A stretch of DNA of 64,000 bases. It comes from Leucosporidium creatinivorum. Its lineage: Eukaryota > Basidiomycota > Microbotryomycetes > Leucosporidiales > Leucosporidiaceae. The DNA lies in NCBI GenBank assembly GCA_001600635.1, contig BCKL01000011.1:63383-127382 (forward strand), given 5' to 3'. Both the position numbers and the translations under genes were made by a program. Shown here piece by piece: positions 1 to 11,132 of the stretch. Numbering within the stretch: position 1 is the stretch's first letter; each line of letters starts with the position of its first letter. Below the pieces are notes generated by a model that worked only from the letters and a program-made list of their open reading frames with translations, made no database searches and was not told where the DNA came from.

Positions 1-3000
1 GCTCCTCGAAGTCTGTGACAGAGGAAGTCAGTAGGCGCCAGCGAGAAAGCAAAGCGAGGCAGCTCACCCTCAACGCCGAAGACCGTGTCCTTGCTGACTG
101 GCTGGGCGAGCAGCTTGACTCGCTCGCCTACATCGGCGTCCTCGTCTACCAGCACTTCGAACCCGTTAAGACGGAGCAAGTCGAGATGCTCCATGGCCGT
201 GATCTCGTCGTGCGAAGGCAGGTTGAGCGAGCGAGGTCCGCCGACGAGAGCGTCTCGGTGAGCGAGCTGAGGATAGCACAGGCGAGAAAACAGCTCACTG
301 GATCAACCGCTGAGACTGGATGACCGTGTCGATTTGGAGGCGCTCGAAGTTGTACTTCTCGTCCGAAGCGTGCTGGTCGATGATGAAGAGGTCGTCTTGC
401 AGCTCTCCTCCTGCTCCATCCTCCTCGCCGCTGGAGACCTTCCGTCTGGCAATGATGAAGGCGTGGTTGAACTGCCCGATGACCTGCATGGACTCGAAGT
501 CGGCCTTGGTGACGACGCGCGAGAGGGTCGCCTCCGCCTCCTCCGCCTGTTGATGCAGGCCTGCTCCTACGAGAGCGGTGGCTTCGGCGTCGGCGGAAGT
601 CTGACGGGGAGCGATGTGGACGGGTCTAGTAGTCCAGTCGGCAACGATCGAGCTCAGGTCGAAGGAGAGGGTGGTGTCGACGGCGAGTTGACTGCCCCAG
701 ATCTCGGCGCCGGGAGGAGCGCTGGGAGAAGGAGCAGGCTCGGCCGCGTCGAGGGACGCGAGGTGTTCCATCCGCTCTTGGTCAAGTGCCTCCTCCTCCT
801 CCTCTACCTCTCCATGCTCGTGCTTGCCGCTGCCCGAGCATTTGCACGATCCCTCGACAATCTCGATATCGTCGTCGTCATCCTCCTCTTCCTCGGCGGC
901 GGGCGCGGCTGCTCGGTAACTTGACTCGACCACGAGAAGGCCGTCGTCGTCCGAGTCCTCGTCGACCTGCATGGCGGTGACATGCGTTGGGCTGACCTCG
1001 ACTCTCGGCTCCTCGACGTCTGATGCCGCTCCCTGTTCTCCCTCCGCCTGCTCGGCCTCATCTTCCTTCTCGAGAACCGGAGGCTCCTCTTCCTCTTCCC
1101 GTTCGACATCGTCCTCGGCTGCACCTCGCTGTGTAGGATTGAGGTACTGCCGAATGCTCGATTTGAAGCTCTTCTTGACCGTCGAAGCTGCCTGCACCGG
1201 ATCGCTGGTAGTAGCGGGTGTCTTGCGCGCCCACGAGGCTTGCGAGGTGTCGAGGGTGATCTGGCGGAGGACTTGGGCTGGTGGAACGGGGGAGGGTGAG
1301 CGGGCGGCGGGAGATGGCGAGCGCTCGATAGCGGCGGCGGCTGGCGTGGGCGATGGACTGGCTGGGCGAGGAGCAGGCGGCGAGGGATCTGGATCGTCGT
1401 TGAAAAGGGAAGGGGTAGGTTCCTCGTCGAGGTCGCCATTGGGAACGGAAGCGGCCGCCGGAGCCGGCGACTGTCGCTCGGTGGACGGCTCAACTAGGCC
1501 ATCCTCGCCTTCCTCCATGTCGATGTCGGTTGCGCCAGCTTCCTCGCCGGTAGAGGAGGTCGTGCGCTGCTTCTTCTTTGGGCGAGGTGATTCCTCGCCG
1601 TCGCTCGGCGCTGGCGTCGAAGCGGTCTTGCTCGACCTCGGGGGCGAGGAGGATGTTGCCTGGGCGCTGGCACCGCTCGAGGTACGCTTCAGAGTCGCAG
1701 CTGGCGCTTTGGAGGTAGAGGCGCCGATGTTGGACATGGCGAAGGTCGAGCGAGATGGTTGGAAGAGCTCCTCGAGAGCCGCCTGTTGAGCGCAGGGTCG
1801 GGTCAGTCTTGGCTCCACCGGAAGCGCTCAAGACACAAAAGCTCACCTTAAGGGCCGTGATGAGGTTGCCTTCACTGTGCAGAAAGATGGTACGCTTGTC
1901 GGGGCTGACGTTGACGTCGTAGGCGTCTGCGCCGAAAAAAGGGAGTTAGTCGCAGGCGAGAGAAGAGACGAGTACAGCATACCCGGTGGGAGTTGGAAGT
2001 CGGCGACTACAGCCGGGAAGGAGCCAGTGTTGAACGACTTGTAGACCTCGTTGAAGGCCTTCGAGACCTGCGGAAGAGAGGTCAACCATCGTTGAGATCG
2101 GTCAAGAGCGCGAGCCCACCTTTGCAGGCGCGAAGGGTCGGCCGTTGACATAGAAAAACTGGCGGTTGCTTGCTGTGCGACCATTGCCCGTCGTTGGCTT
2201 CGACACAAGGCCTTTGACGAGGACCTGGGTCGACCTGCGGAGAGCGGTACTCAGCGCCGAGCCTCTGCACTGTCGAAGGAAGCAAGACTCACCTTCCCGA
2301 GCGGTCTTCACTCCACTTGAGCACGCTCTTGTCGGCTTGCACGTCCAGTTCAAGGTCCAAGTCCATCATGGTGACGAGGGACTTGGGTGAGAAGATGGAG
2401 GAGAAGTTGGCGCGAACGCTGGCGGCTGGAGGGGTCTGCAGGTGAGTCGAGGATTTGCTGCAGAGGACGTCAGAAGTAAATTCAGCTTTCGTGAACCAGA
2501 CTGAGCTGAAGCGAGGCAGGGAGCGAGGCAGGAAGCTTACCCCTTGACGACGTTCTTGACCTCGAACCGACATCCCGTCTTGATGAGAGCGTACGACTGC
2601 ACCAGATCGACCGCCTTGCCAAATTCGCGTTTTGCATTCTTGATCAACTCCTTCCTCCTCACAGGCAACGACTTGAAGAGCTCCTTGACGGTAACGGTCG
2701 TGCCCTTCGACCGAGCAGCCTTACCGCCGGCGGTGCACTCGCCGTTGTGCGCAAAGGAGAGGGTGGTGCCCGCTGGTGCTGTCTCGGCGGTGGCGGTGAT
2801 GATGGAGAGGGTGGCAGTGCCGCAGAGGGAGGAGAGAGCCTCGCCGCGAAAGCCGAGAGTCGCGACCGAGTCGAGGTCGGCGAACGAGGTGAGTTTGGAC
2901 GTGTGGTGCTTGAGGGCTGTAGATTGTGTAGCGTCAGATTACTCCTCAGCGCTTCGAATGTAGCCCACTCACCGATGCCTGCCCAGTTCTCCTCGCTGAT

Positions 3001-3368
3001 CCCTCGTCCGTTATCTTGCACCTCGATGGACTCGACGCCGTGCTCGCGGAATTGAATGACTGCATGGAGGGGTCAGCTCGGGCTCCAGCGCCACCTTTTG
3101 AATGGCCCTCACTCGCCTACAGACGTCGCGCCAGCGTCCAACGCGTTCTCGAGCAGCTCCTTGACTGTTGCAGGGCGTCAGCGGGGGTCTGAACGCGTGA
3201 CTGCAAGCGAGAGCACTCACCAGCGGTCTGCAGATCAATCACGACCTGTCCCGAGGTCAAGCGATGGACCGAAGAGTGGTCGATGGCTGCTCGAACGGGA
3301 GACGCGTGAGCTCTCTAAGCGCGTCAAGGAAGCTGTAGGTCTAGTCAGAGCTCACCCTGGATGGACAT
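1..3368 (-). CDS. PMS1: DNA mismatch repair protein Pms1 (MutL/PMS2 homologue), 3' end off window
   Basis: PMS1 is the endonuclease-bearing subunit of the MutL-alpha heterodimer with Mlh1 and acts after MutS binds a nuclear mismatch. Exons read on the minus strand: 3356-3368, 3221-3286, 3121-3164, 2973-3059, 2541-2916, 2293-2435, 2120-2236, 1983-2067, 1847-1926, about 299-1782, 68-266, 1-12. Start is MSIQGAID. The N-terminal GHKL ATPase shows KELLENALDAGA, QDNGRGIS and TLGFRGEALSS; the MutL S5 region shows YDVNVSPDKRT. Exon 299-1782 is an acidic, Ser/Pro-rich linker ending in the dimerisation motif FIIDQHASDEKYNFE. The next exon continues the family pattern with NGFEVLVDEDADVGERVKLL and PVSKDTVFG. 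The ATPase exons close in frame, but the junction at 267-298 does not (see findings). The metal-binding C-terminus lies outside the window. Confidence 0.93.
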
Positions 3369-3563
3369 GGTCCTGGTGAGCTGTTCGTGAGCAGGTGTAG
3401 ACGAGAAGCGAGAAACGAGGTGATGAGCGGAGGCAAGAGCCCGCTGCTTCGGTTTCGCACGGTCGAAGCGGTAACGACGTGGTTGCAGAGCGATGTACAC
3501 GCAGGACAAGGGAGATAAAAGCGAAAGCGAAACAAGCATGCTAGCAGAGGGCGGGCTCTGCAT

Positions 3564-6352
3564 CTACGACAGCACCTGAAGCGATTTCTAGGGGTGTCGA
3601 AGCGAAAGGGTCAGCCGAGCTCGACGGGAGAGAACGAGCAGAAGCGACTCACGCTCCACTGGACGACCTTGGGATGAGCAGCGACCTTGTCCGGAGTGAA
3701 GCGGAGGACTTGGAGCCCTTCGAGGCAGGTGGCTCGACTGAGTGCGACGTAGCTTTGTCCTGCGAGTAGCCAGAGCGGGGTCAGCTCTCGCTCGGTGATG
3801 GCCGGCGCGATGGAGACTCACCCTTCTCGAAGACCTTGCCGAGATCAACCTTGACGCGAGGGAGAGTCTGTCCTTGCGACTTGTGGATGCTGCGAGCGAG
3901 AGGCGAGGGTCAGCGAAGCCTCGGCGAAGGTGAGCGGCCGGCGAAGACTCACGACATGGCCCAGGCGCTGCAAGATGGTGAGAGGAAGTCAGCAAACTAG
4001 TCGGCGTGACGAAAAGACAAGACCAAGCGCACAGAATGATGGGGTACTGCGATAAGGAGGAGGGAGTTAGGTCAGCTCGGCGCGCTCCTTCGTCCGTTCA
4101 AGCCTCTCAAAACTCACCTGCTTCCTCGAGGCCAGCTTCGCGCCCTTCATATCCTCCACCTTGAACTCCTCACGCACCATCACCTTCCTCTCCACCCCCA
4201 ACGGCGTCCTCCACTCCACCAACGGCGCCATCTCGGCCTTCCCCTGCGCCGCATTAGCCACCAACTTGGCCTTCTTCCTCGCCTGGGCCGCCTCGGACGC
4301 TGCCGATCCTCCCTCCATCTTGACGCTCTCTCCACCCTCTTCATCACTCTCCTCCAACTCGGGGTACCCAAAACCAATGACCTTGCCGATCGTTCCGTTG
4401 ACGAGGGTCGTATCGAGGTTCTTGATGAGCATGACTTGAGCCCCGACCTTGAGCACGAGCTTCTCGGTCGCCATAAAGTTGCTGAGGTACGTGTTGGTGC
4501 TCTGGTTCGATCCGGGGGAAGGAGCGGGCCAGTCCTCCGCTTTGAAGACGACCTCCTCGCCGGCGAGGGCGCGGAGACGAGCTTGGTTGGAGCGGTCGAC
4601 CTCGTTGCGCATCGGGAAGCTATGTGTGAAGTCAACGTCAGCTCTAGCGAGTGGGAAGAACGGCGGGGCAACGTACAGCTCGGTAGGGTCGATTCCGTCG
4701 GTGTAGTTGGGATCGCGGTGCAGAGTCCTGAACGTCTCGATCGACTCTTTCGAGAGCGTGCCGAACCTCATCTCGTTGAGCATGTCGATGAAGCCTGTAT
4801 GGTCAAGAGGTCGTCGGTCGCAGCGGGCGAGGAAACTCGTCTAGCGACCTACGAGTGTCCTTCTGCCTGAACACCTGCGTGAGGTTGACGGTGTGCTGGA
4901 TGGAGTCCCTCCACGACTTGGCCTCGAAAGCGAAGGTGGCCATGCCCTTGGAGACTGGAGGCAGCTGGAAGAAGTCACCAGTGACGACGAGCTGGGAGCG
5001 AGGAGGTCAGCAAGCGAGCAAGAGGGGTGCCAAACCGAAAGCGAGCTCACCTGAATGCCACCAAAGGGACGGTTGTTGCCGACCTTCTTCTTGAGCGCAG
5101 TCCCAATAGCAGCGAGCTTATCGAAGAGAATGCCGTCGACCATGGAGACTGCGAAGGCCAGGTCAGCTCCCCCTCGCCAACGCCGAGACCCTCTCGCAAC
5201 CCACCCTCATCCACAACGAGCACCTTGACGCGCTGCCACTTGCCACTCGCCACACGGTTCTTCTTGACCTTGCCGATGAGGAGCTCGACCGCATCATTGC
5301 CGAGTCCGATACCAGCAAACGAGTGGATGGTCGTTCCTCCAATGTTGCAGGCGGCCATTCCCGTGGAGGCAGTGACGGCGACAGCGTCGGCTGCTCCCTT
5401 GTACTTGCGCTTTAGGGAGGCGATGATTTCGCGCAGGAGGACCGACTTGCCCGTTCCTGCGAGTCGAAGAGGGTCAACTCGGCTCTCGCGCTCGGTCGTC
5501 GCGCTCGAGAGGCTCACCAGCCGATCCGGTGAAGAAGACGCTCTTGCCATCGTCAACGACGAGCTTGAGGACCATCTGTTGCTCAGGACTGAGGATGACC
5601 TTCTGCTTGATGTCCATCGTCTCGCTCGTCAACATCCTTCCCTTGATGGTGCCCGAGTCGCCTCCTCCTCCGCCGACGGTACGGAAGTTGGACGAAGAGG
5701 AGGAGGAAGATCCCGCACGAGGTTTGGTGTCAGGCGAGTCGAGGAGGTTCTCCCACGGCATGGTGCGCTTCTTGGGAAGGCCGTTGGACGAGGAGGAGGA
5801 GGAGCTGCCTGCTGCAGCGGCGCCGGCGGACCATTTGAACGCCGAGGCGGAGCTGCTGGCGGAGGGAGGGCCCGAGGATTTGGTTCTGAAGAGAGGTGCG
5901 AGTGGAGTGGGAGCTCGGCTGGAGGAGGCCGAGGTGGAAGGCTTGGGCGCGTTGAAGGACGACTTGGAAGCGAGAGGCGCCAAAGGCTTAGAGGCGAGAG
6001 GCCTGCTCGAGTTGGCGCTGCTGCTGCCTATAGTCCTCGAACCGGAAGGCGCGAGCGTCCTACTGCTGCTGCTGCTGCTGCCTTGCCCCCCCGAGGTCGA
6101 AACAGAGCGCGACGAGACGCTGCCAGCAGGCGCGTCCCTCATCGACGAGCTCTTCTGAAGAGGTACACCCGCGGGAGCCTTGCCCTTAGTCGCGGCAGGG
6201 ATTTTGACGGCAGCAGCAACGGCTACAGGTTGCACCTTGGCCTTGGGAGGGGTAGGGGGCCAGTCGTCCGCCGTGAGCTCAAACGCTGTAGAGGGCTCGT
6301 TCTCGTCGTCGGATCCCCACTGCCTCTTGGGCTGCGAGGAGAGAAACCCCAT
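3564..6352 (-). CDS. PIF1: Pif1-family 5'-3' DNA helicase
   Basis: PIF1 is a superfamily-1B helicase that unwinds DNA 5'-3' and acts at telomeres, G-quadruplexes, replication forks and in mitochondria. Exons: 5518-6352, 5205-5456, 5051-5148, 4853-4991, 4677-4794, 4118-4619, 4033-4046, 3953-3967, 3822-3889, 3653-3759, 3564-3587; they sum to 723 codons plus stop. A Ser-rich, poorly conserved N-terminus of about 250 residues precedes the helicase core. Core motifs are Walker [12 protein letters not shown] (split by an intron), VTASTGMAA, Walker [30 protein letters not shown], then [12 protein letters not shown] and SYVALSRAT at the end. A charged insert rich in E, K and A sits between [13 protein letters not shown] and APLVEWRTP. 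Two exons are only 14 and 15 nt. Start MGFLSSQPK is chosen at 6352, but the frame is open for 143 more codons upstream to an ATG at 6781. Confidence 0.93.
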
Positions 6353-6919
6353 CTTGTAGTCGATCACACAGAGGCAGCAGCCGGCGGGAGACGAGGGCGA
6401 CAAGGTCGAAAAGAGTTGAACGAAGCGAGAGGAGGGAAGAGGCGAATTCAGCACGCGCGAGTGCTTTTGTGGCTCGGAGCTGTGCGATGTGCAGGGAATA
6501 GCAGTGAGCGGTCGAGTAGGTCGAATGACACGCTCAGTAGCTCTCACTCGCTCTTCTCTGCCAAAGTACAGCTTCGCCGAACAACAAGACCTCGCCGAGC
6601 AAGCGATGACCGGGCTCTCTCTGCGTGCCCGTTTCTCGCTCCGTTCCATGTCAGAGCAGCGAGCAGGAATACTCGTTGGCAAGCTTAGACTCTCAGCGGC
6701 CGACTCTGCTGCAGGTCGGCGGCTCATGTCGAGCGGCAAGTCACGTGCTCCGTCAGCGTTCGCTTTCTCTGCTCTCTGCAACTCTTCAGCACACTAGAGC
6801 AACTCGAGAGTCCGGTCTTCACTTTCAATCATCTGCGAAACAAAGGGGAAGGTAGAGGAGAGAGAGAGGTGACGTCCATCCGCGCCTGCACTGAGAACCG
6901 AGAACCGAGGTGCTCCTCA
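6353..6919. other. Spacer between RSD1 stop and PIF1 start
   Basis: This stretch holds the 3' flank of the RBM39-like gene on its right and the PIF1 promoter or leader on its left. The minus-strand frame of PIF1 exon 1 stays open through most of it (6353-6781), so part may be coding in a longer PIF1 isoform. I see no RNA gene or repeat. Confidence 0.5.
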
Positions 6920-9159
6920 CTACTTCTTGGCATCAAACAAGCTGTCGTTGACGTGCGCCGCCGAAATCTGTCGTCCACCAAACCAACGGCCATTGAGCCC
7001 TGCGACGGCAGAGATGGCCGATTCGACCGCTTCGAAGCGGATGTAAATCTCGCCCTATTTCAATCGCCATCGTCAGCTTGCTTCTCGCCGGTGGAAGGGC
7101 AGAAAGGGAGACAACTCACCTGCGACTCCTTGACGACAAAGATCTCTGCGACCTTGCCATACTTGCCCTCACACTCGCCCTTGACGTCGTCCCTCAGCTC
7201 CAAATCCCAATCCCTCTCCGTCTCTTCCTCGGGGTTGAACGCATCCTTCATCAGCACGTTGCGCGTCGTGGCCATAGGGATGTTGGGGCGGAACCTGTTC
7301 GTCGGAGATTCCGAGGTCAGCGAGTGAAGGAGGGAGGGGAGAGAGAGGAAGGACGAACAAGGGAGCCTTGGGCAAGTCGATCGGCGGGCGGTCCGTCCTC
7401 GCGAGCTTCTGCATGAGCTCAATGCGTGAGATGTTGTTAAGTGTAGTGCCTGTGGAAGAGCGGGAGAGGGCGAGATGGATGATTAGACAAGGCGCAACGA
7501 GGGAAGGCCGAAGCGACTCGACTCACCACTCCCTTCCTCGAGCTGCTGCTCTTGCCTACTGAAAGCGACGCTCTTGTCTGCTACGAGACCGACCTTGATC
7601 TGCGCGTGTTGGAGAAAGACATTAGCGAGCCATCGAAGCGAGGGTAAACGAGGGGAAACGCACCTCTCGGCCAGCGAGGGAGAAGCCATTCATCTTCTCG
7701 AGCGCCGAATGAGCATCTTTGGCGTCCTTGAACCTGCGCGAGCGAACAGACGGGTCAGCTTCTGATTCGAATAGAGGGGGTAGCGAGCGAGAGAGCAGCT
7801 CACTGGACAAACGCGTAACCCTTCGACTTGCCCGTCAAAGGATCCTTGTGCAAATCCACCACCTCGACCTCTCCGAACGGTTGGAAGACCTGACGAATGT
7901 CGTTCTCCGTCAGCGCGAAGTTGAGCGATCCCACATAGAGTCTGTTCGGCGGTCAAACGAATCGGTCAGCCTGGAGCTCGTTCGGCGCCGACCCAGACAC
8001 TGGACGCACCCGTTAGCCGGTCCCGAGGGTCCACCAGAGGAGGAAGGTCCATCGCGCGCTTGACGGTTCTTCTCGGCTTCGGTGTACTGGACGATGATGG
8101 GGATGCCGAGGAGCTTAGTATTGGAGAGCGTGAGGGCCTTCTGAACCGTCTCGAGCTCGACAAACTCGACGTAGCCGACTCTGCGTTTGATCAGAGGAGC
8201 TATAAGCGATTGCTCTGTAGTGTAGGAGAGACATAGACGCACCCCTTGGACCTGCGAGAGATGCGGTCGACAATGACCCTGGCGTCGCGGACCTTGCCGG
8301 CCTGCGATTCGAAGAAGAGGGAGAGCTCGCGGTCGCCTACACGGGCAGAGAGCTGCGAGACGAAGACGGAGCGCATCTCGCGCTGCTCCTCCGAGAGCCT
8401 GTAGGTGTAAGTGTGTGTCAGCGGACGCAGATGCGGCGGTGAGGGAGGCGGCAGAGCTCACTCGGGGGTACGTTCACGGCGCGGAGGAGGAGGATCCCTA
8501 GAGTCACGAGAGTAGGAATCGTAGCTGGGCGAACCACGGTGTCGGGGCCTGTTGAGGGAGCAGCAGAGCAAGTCAGCTTCACCGCTCGAACGCTCGCTCC
8601 GCCGTGCCGAACTCACCTGTAATCGTCCCTACGCCTATCATCCCGCTCCCTGTAGTTTCCACGATCATAATCACGCCTCTGGCGGTCGTCGTAGCGGTCA
8701 CGAGAGCGGGAGCGAGACCTACGCCGCTTTGAATCCCTGTAGTCATCTCGATCCCCTCTGTCCTTCTCCCTCTCCCCCCTATCACTCCTAGGCCTGTCCT
8801 CTCCTGTACGAGACTCCCTCTTGCGTTGATCCGAGTAGTCGGGAGTACGGCTGTCGCGGCGGCGGCGACGAGCAGCTTCAATCTCACGCTCTCGCTCGGA
8901 ACGTTCCGAGCGCGAGTTGGGATCCCTGTCGCGGTCCTCACGGTGAGAGTGGGTAGAGCGAGAGTCGTGCGAACGAACCGAGCTGTAGTAGGGTACAAAC
9001 AGAGGTCAGCTGGACAGCTCGAAGGTCGAGACGGGGACAGAGCTTTACGTGGCTCGCTGTTCCCTTGGGACGTCTTCAAGGGGAATCTGTAGGGTAGTAT
9101 AGGTTAGCTTGTGTACTCTGCTACAGCTTGCGATCGAGTCGTACATCTGAAGTGGACAT
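6920..9159 (-). CDS. RSD1: RBM39/Rsd1-type SR-like splicing factor with three RRMs
   Basis: This is a nuclear RNA-binding protein of the RBM39 (CAPER)/Rsd1 family, which links U2AF-type 3' splice-site recognition to transcription. Exons: 9145-9159, 9049-9086, 8617-8982, 8462-8548, 8243-8398, 8010-8180, 7804-7941, 7664-7733, 7527-7599, 7359-7449, 7120-7294, 6920-7054; total 504 codons plus stop. The N-terminal 150 residues are Arg/Ser/Asp/Glu repeats (RS domain). RRM1 shows [26 protein letters not shown]2 shows [15 protein letters not shown] and KGYAFVQFKDAKDA. The C-terminal RRM keeps [21 protein letters not shown] and ends [11 protein letters not shown] then SLFDAKK, the usual UHM-type ending of the family. 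The first exon is only five codons. The yeast-type name is by family resemblance. Confidence 0.9.
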
Positions 9160-9412
9160 TTTCGAAGTGGTCGGTAGCTGGCTAAGAGGAGGCTTCGACT
9201 CAGACGCTTCTAAAGCACGCGAGAGCTGGAGCGCTGGAGCGGAGGTTCGCCTTGGACGTCTTCCTGCTCACTTCGTTTCAGCTCGCCAGTCTCGCAGGAT
9301 CATCGTACAGAGCTACAGCTACACTACTACAGCACTACAGCTCGCACGCTCGCGCTTCTCTGCTTCTGCTTCGCATCTCTCGACCTCTCCCTCTCTCTCT
9401 CAACCTACCATC
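9160..9412. promoter_or_regulatory. Divergent promoter region, RSD1 / DUG3
   Basis: The 253 bp between the start codons of the minus-strand splicing factor and plus-strand DUG3 must hold both promoters. A CT-rich tract (CTCTCCCTCTCTCTCTC) lies just before the DUG3 ATG, a common feature of fungal core promoters. No clear TATA box is seen. Confidence 0.5.
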
Positions 9413-10984
9413 ATGGTCAGTCTCTTCGCTTTGTCTGCTACCCTACAGCACAGCTCACTCACTCTCATCAATCAAACAGTGCCGACTACTAGTAGTCAAA
9501 TCCAACGAGCCCATCCAACTCTCCCAACTCCTCACCGCCCCCGCCCACTCCATCATCAACCAAGCCAGCGACTCGCGCCTTCGTCTTGATGCTGGGTGGG
9601 TACAAGTGCTTCTTGTGCAGCTTAACCATCGAACTAATCTACTGTGCCGCAGCTCCATCAACGCCGACGGCTTTGGCGTCGCCTTCTACCCCTCCGAGAC
9701 CGACGCAACCACTCCCATGGGTCCCTGCATCTTTCGCTCCATCACCCCGGCGTGCGTGGACAGTACACCTCATTCTTTACGGAAGCTGACCTGAACCTAC
9801 CCACTCCAGATGGAGCAACCTCAACCTCCACCGCCTGGCCGAGCGAGTCAAGTCTCCTCTCACCTTCGCTCACGTCCGCGCTGTACGTCTGTTGGCTAAT
9901 CACGCTCGCGAGAACACTCCGGCTGACCCACATCTTCACCCACAGTCCACCACCGGAGCTCTGAGCGAGGAGAACACTCACGTCGGTCCTCGTTCTTTCC
10001 CGCTCCTCGTTCGAGTTCTAACCCTTCTCTCCCCACAGCCATGGTGCTACGGTAACCTCGTATGGATGCACAAGTGAGCTCTCCCTGTGTCCCCCAGCCT
10101 CGAGCCACCGCTGACCTCTCCCTCCCCCCTACAGCGGCTGCATCTCCGGCTTCCGCGACATCATTCGGCGATTGCAAGGCGACCTACGAGACGAGTTCTT
10201 CCACTTCCCGCAAGGCAACACGGATAGCGAGTGGGCGTTTGCGTGCTTCTTGGAGCAGTTGGCGAGGGTGAGTTTATTGTCAAGCTCAAGCGGGGGTGCG
10301 GAAGCTGATCCTCGGCGCTCGGACAGCTCACCGACCCCAAGGCGCGCACGATCTGCCATTCGCTACTGAGGAAGGCTATGCTCGAGACGGTCGCTTTGCT
10401 TAACAAGTACACCCGAGAAGCCGGCGTGCTCGATCCTTCGCTCATGAAGTGGGTTCTCTCCTTCCGTTCTTCTCGGCGAAGGCTGACTCTCGCTCCTCGT
10501 CCCAAAGCTTCTGCGTCTCGGACGGCGTCTCGGTCGTCGCTACCCGCTACATCACCAGCGCCACCGAAGAAGCGGCCTCGCTCTTCTTCTCCACCGGCTC
10601 TACCTTCGACGAATACGAGCCCGGCGCCTTCCGCATGACGAAAGCCGACAAGAGGGAGCGGATCATCCTCATTGCGTTCGTTCCTCTTCCCTTCCCTCCT
10701 TCCACCCCCTCGCTGACCTTTCGAACAGCTCCGAACCCCTCACCTTCGAACGCGCCGACTGGGTCGAAATCCCCTCCCAATCCCTCATCGTCGTAACGCC
10801 CCGGAACAACCTCCTCAAGTACCCCATCGTCGATCAGTACTTCCAGCATGACGCTGTTTCGACGAGGCAGGAGGGTTTCGCAGCGAGTAAGGGTTATAGG
10901 TGGGGTGGACATGTGCCGGCGCCGAGCACGACGGCGGCGGTCAGCATTCCACCGCCCAGCGCGGCGACTGCGACGGCGGCTTGA
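9413..10984 (+). CDS. DUG3: Class II glutamine amidotransferase, glutathione-degradation subunit Dug3
   Basis: DUG3 is the N-terminal-nucleophile glutamine amidotransferase that with Dug2 removes the gamma-glutamyl group of glutathione in the cytosol. Exons: 9413-9415, 9480-9595, 9653-9751, 9810-9882, 9946-9981, 10039-10073, 10135-10267, 10327-10448, 10508-10675, 10729-10984; total 346 codons plus stop. After the Met the nucleophile Cys2 is present (MCRLLVVKSNEPIQLSQLL), followed by AHSIINQASDSRLRLD, SINADGFGVAFYP, TFAHVRAST, WMHNGCISGF, GNTDSEWAFACFLE and SDGVSVVATRYITS. The body matches yeast Dug3 from end to end. The first coding exon is the ATG alone, with the intron directly behind it, so splicing creates the Met-Cys junction that generates the catalytic N-terminal cysteine. 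The short Ala/Pro-rich tail is not conserved. Confidence 0.93.
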
Positions 10985-11132
10985 CAATGGAGCGAAAGGG
11001 GGAGAGAGGGAGGATTGTATGGAGCTTGTTGTCATATTACGCATTTACCTCGCAGATGGGAGGCGAGTTCGCCGAGCGAGATTGGCGAGGTGGGCCGAGC
11101 TTTGATGTGGCAGCAGAAACGACTGAGAAATC

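Noticed and set aside
971-1789. Plus-strand open frame of 272 codons opposite the PMS1 linker exon
   Set aside because: Complement of a low-complexity acidic Ser/Pro region; Ser/Gly-rich composition and no motifs.
1-6352. PMS1-PIF1 neighbourhood as a dedicated DNA-repair cluster
   Set aside because: The two are adjacent on one strand, but other neighbours are unrelated housekeeping genes and MRE11 is 52 kb away, so chance is enough.
5027-6688. Plus-strand open frame of 553 codons opposite PIF1
   Set aside because: It runs antisense across PIF1 exons and introns, is Arg/Gly-rich as expected from a GC-rich complement, and has no recognisable motif.
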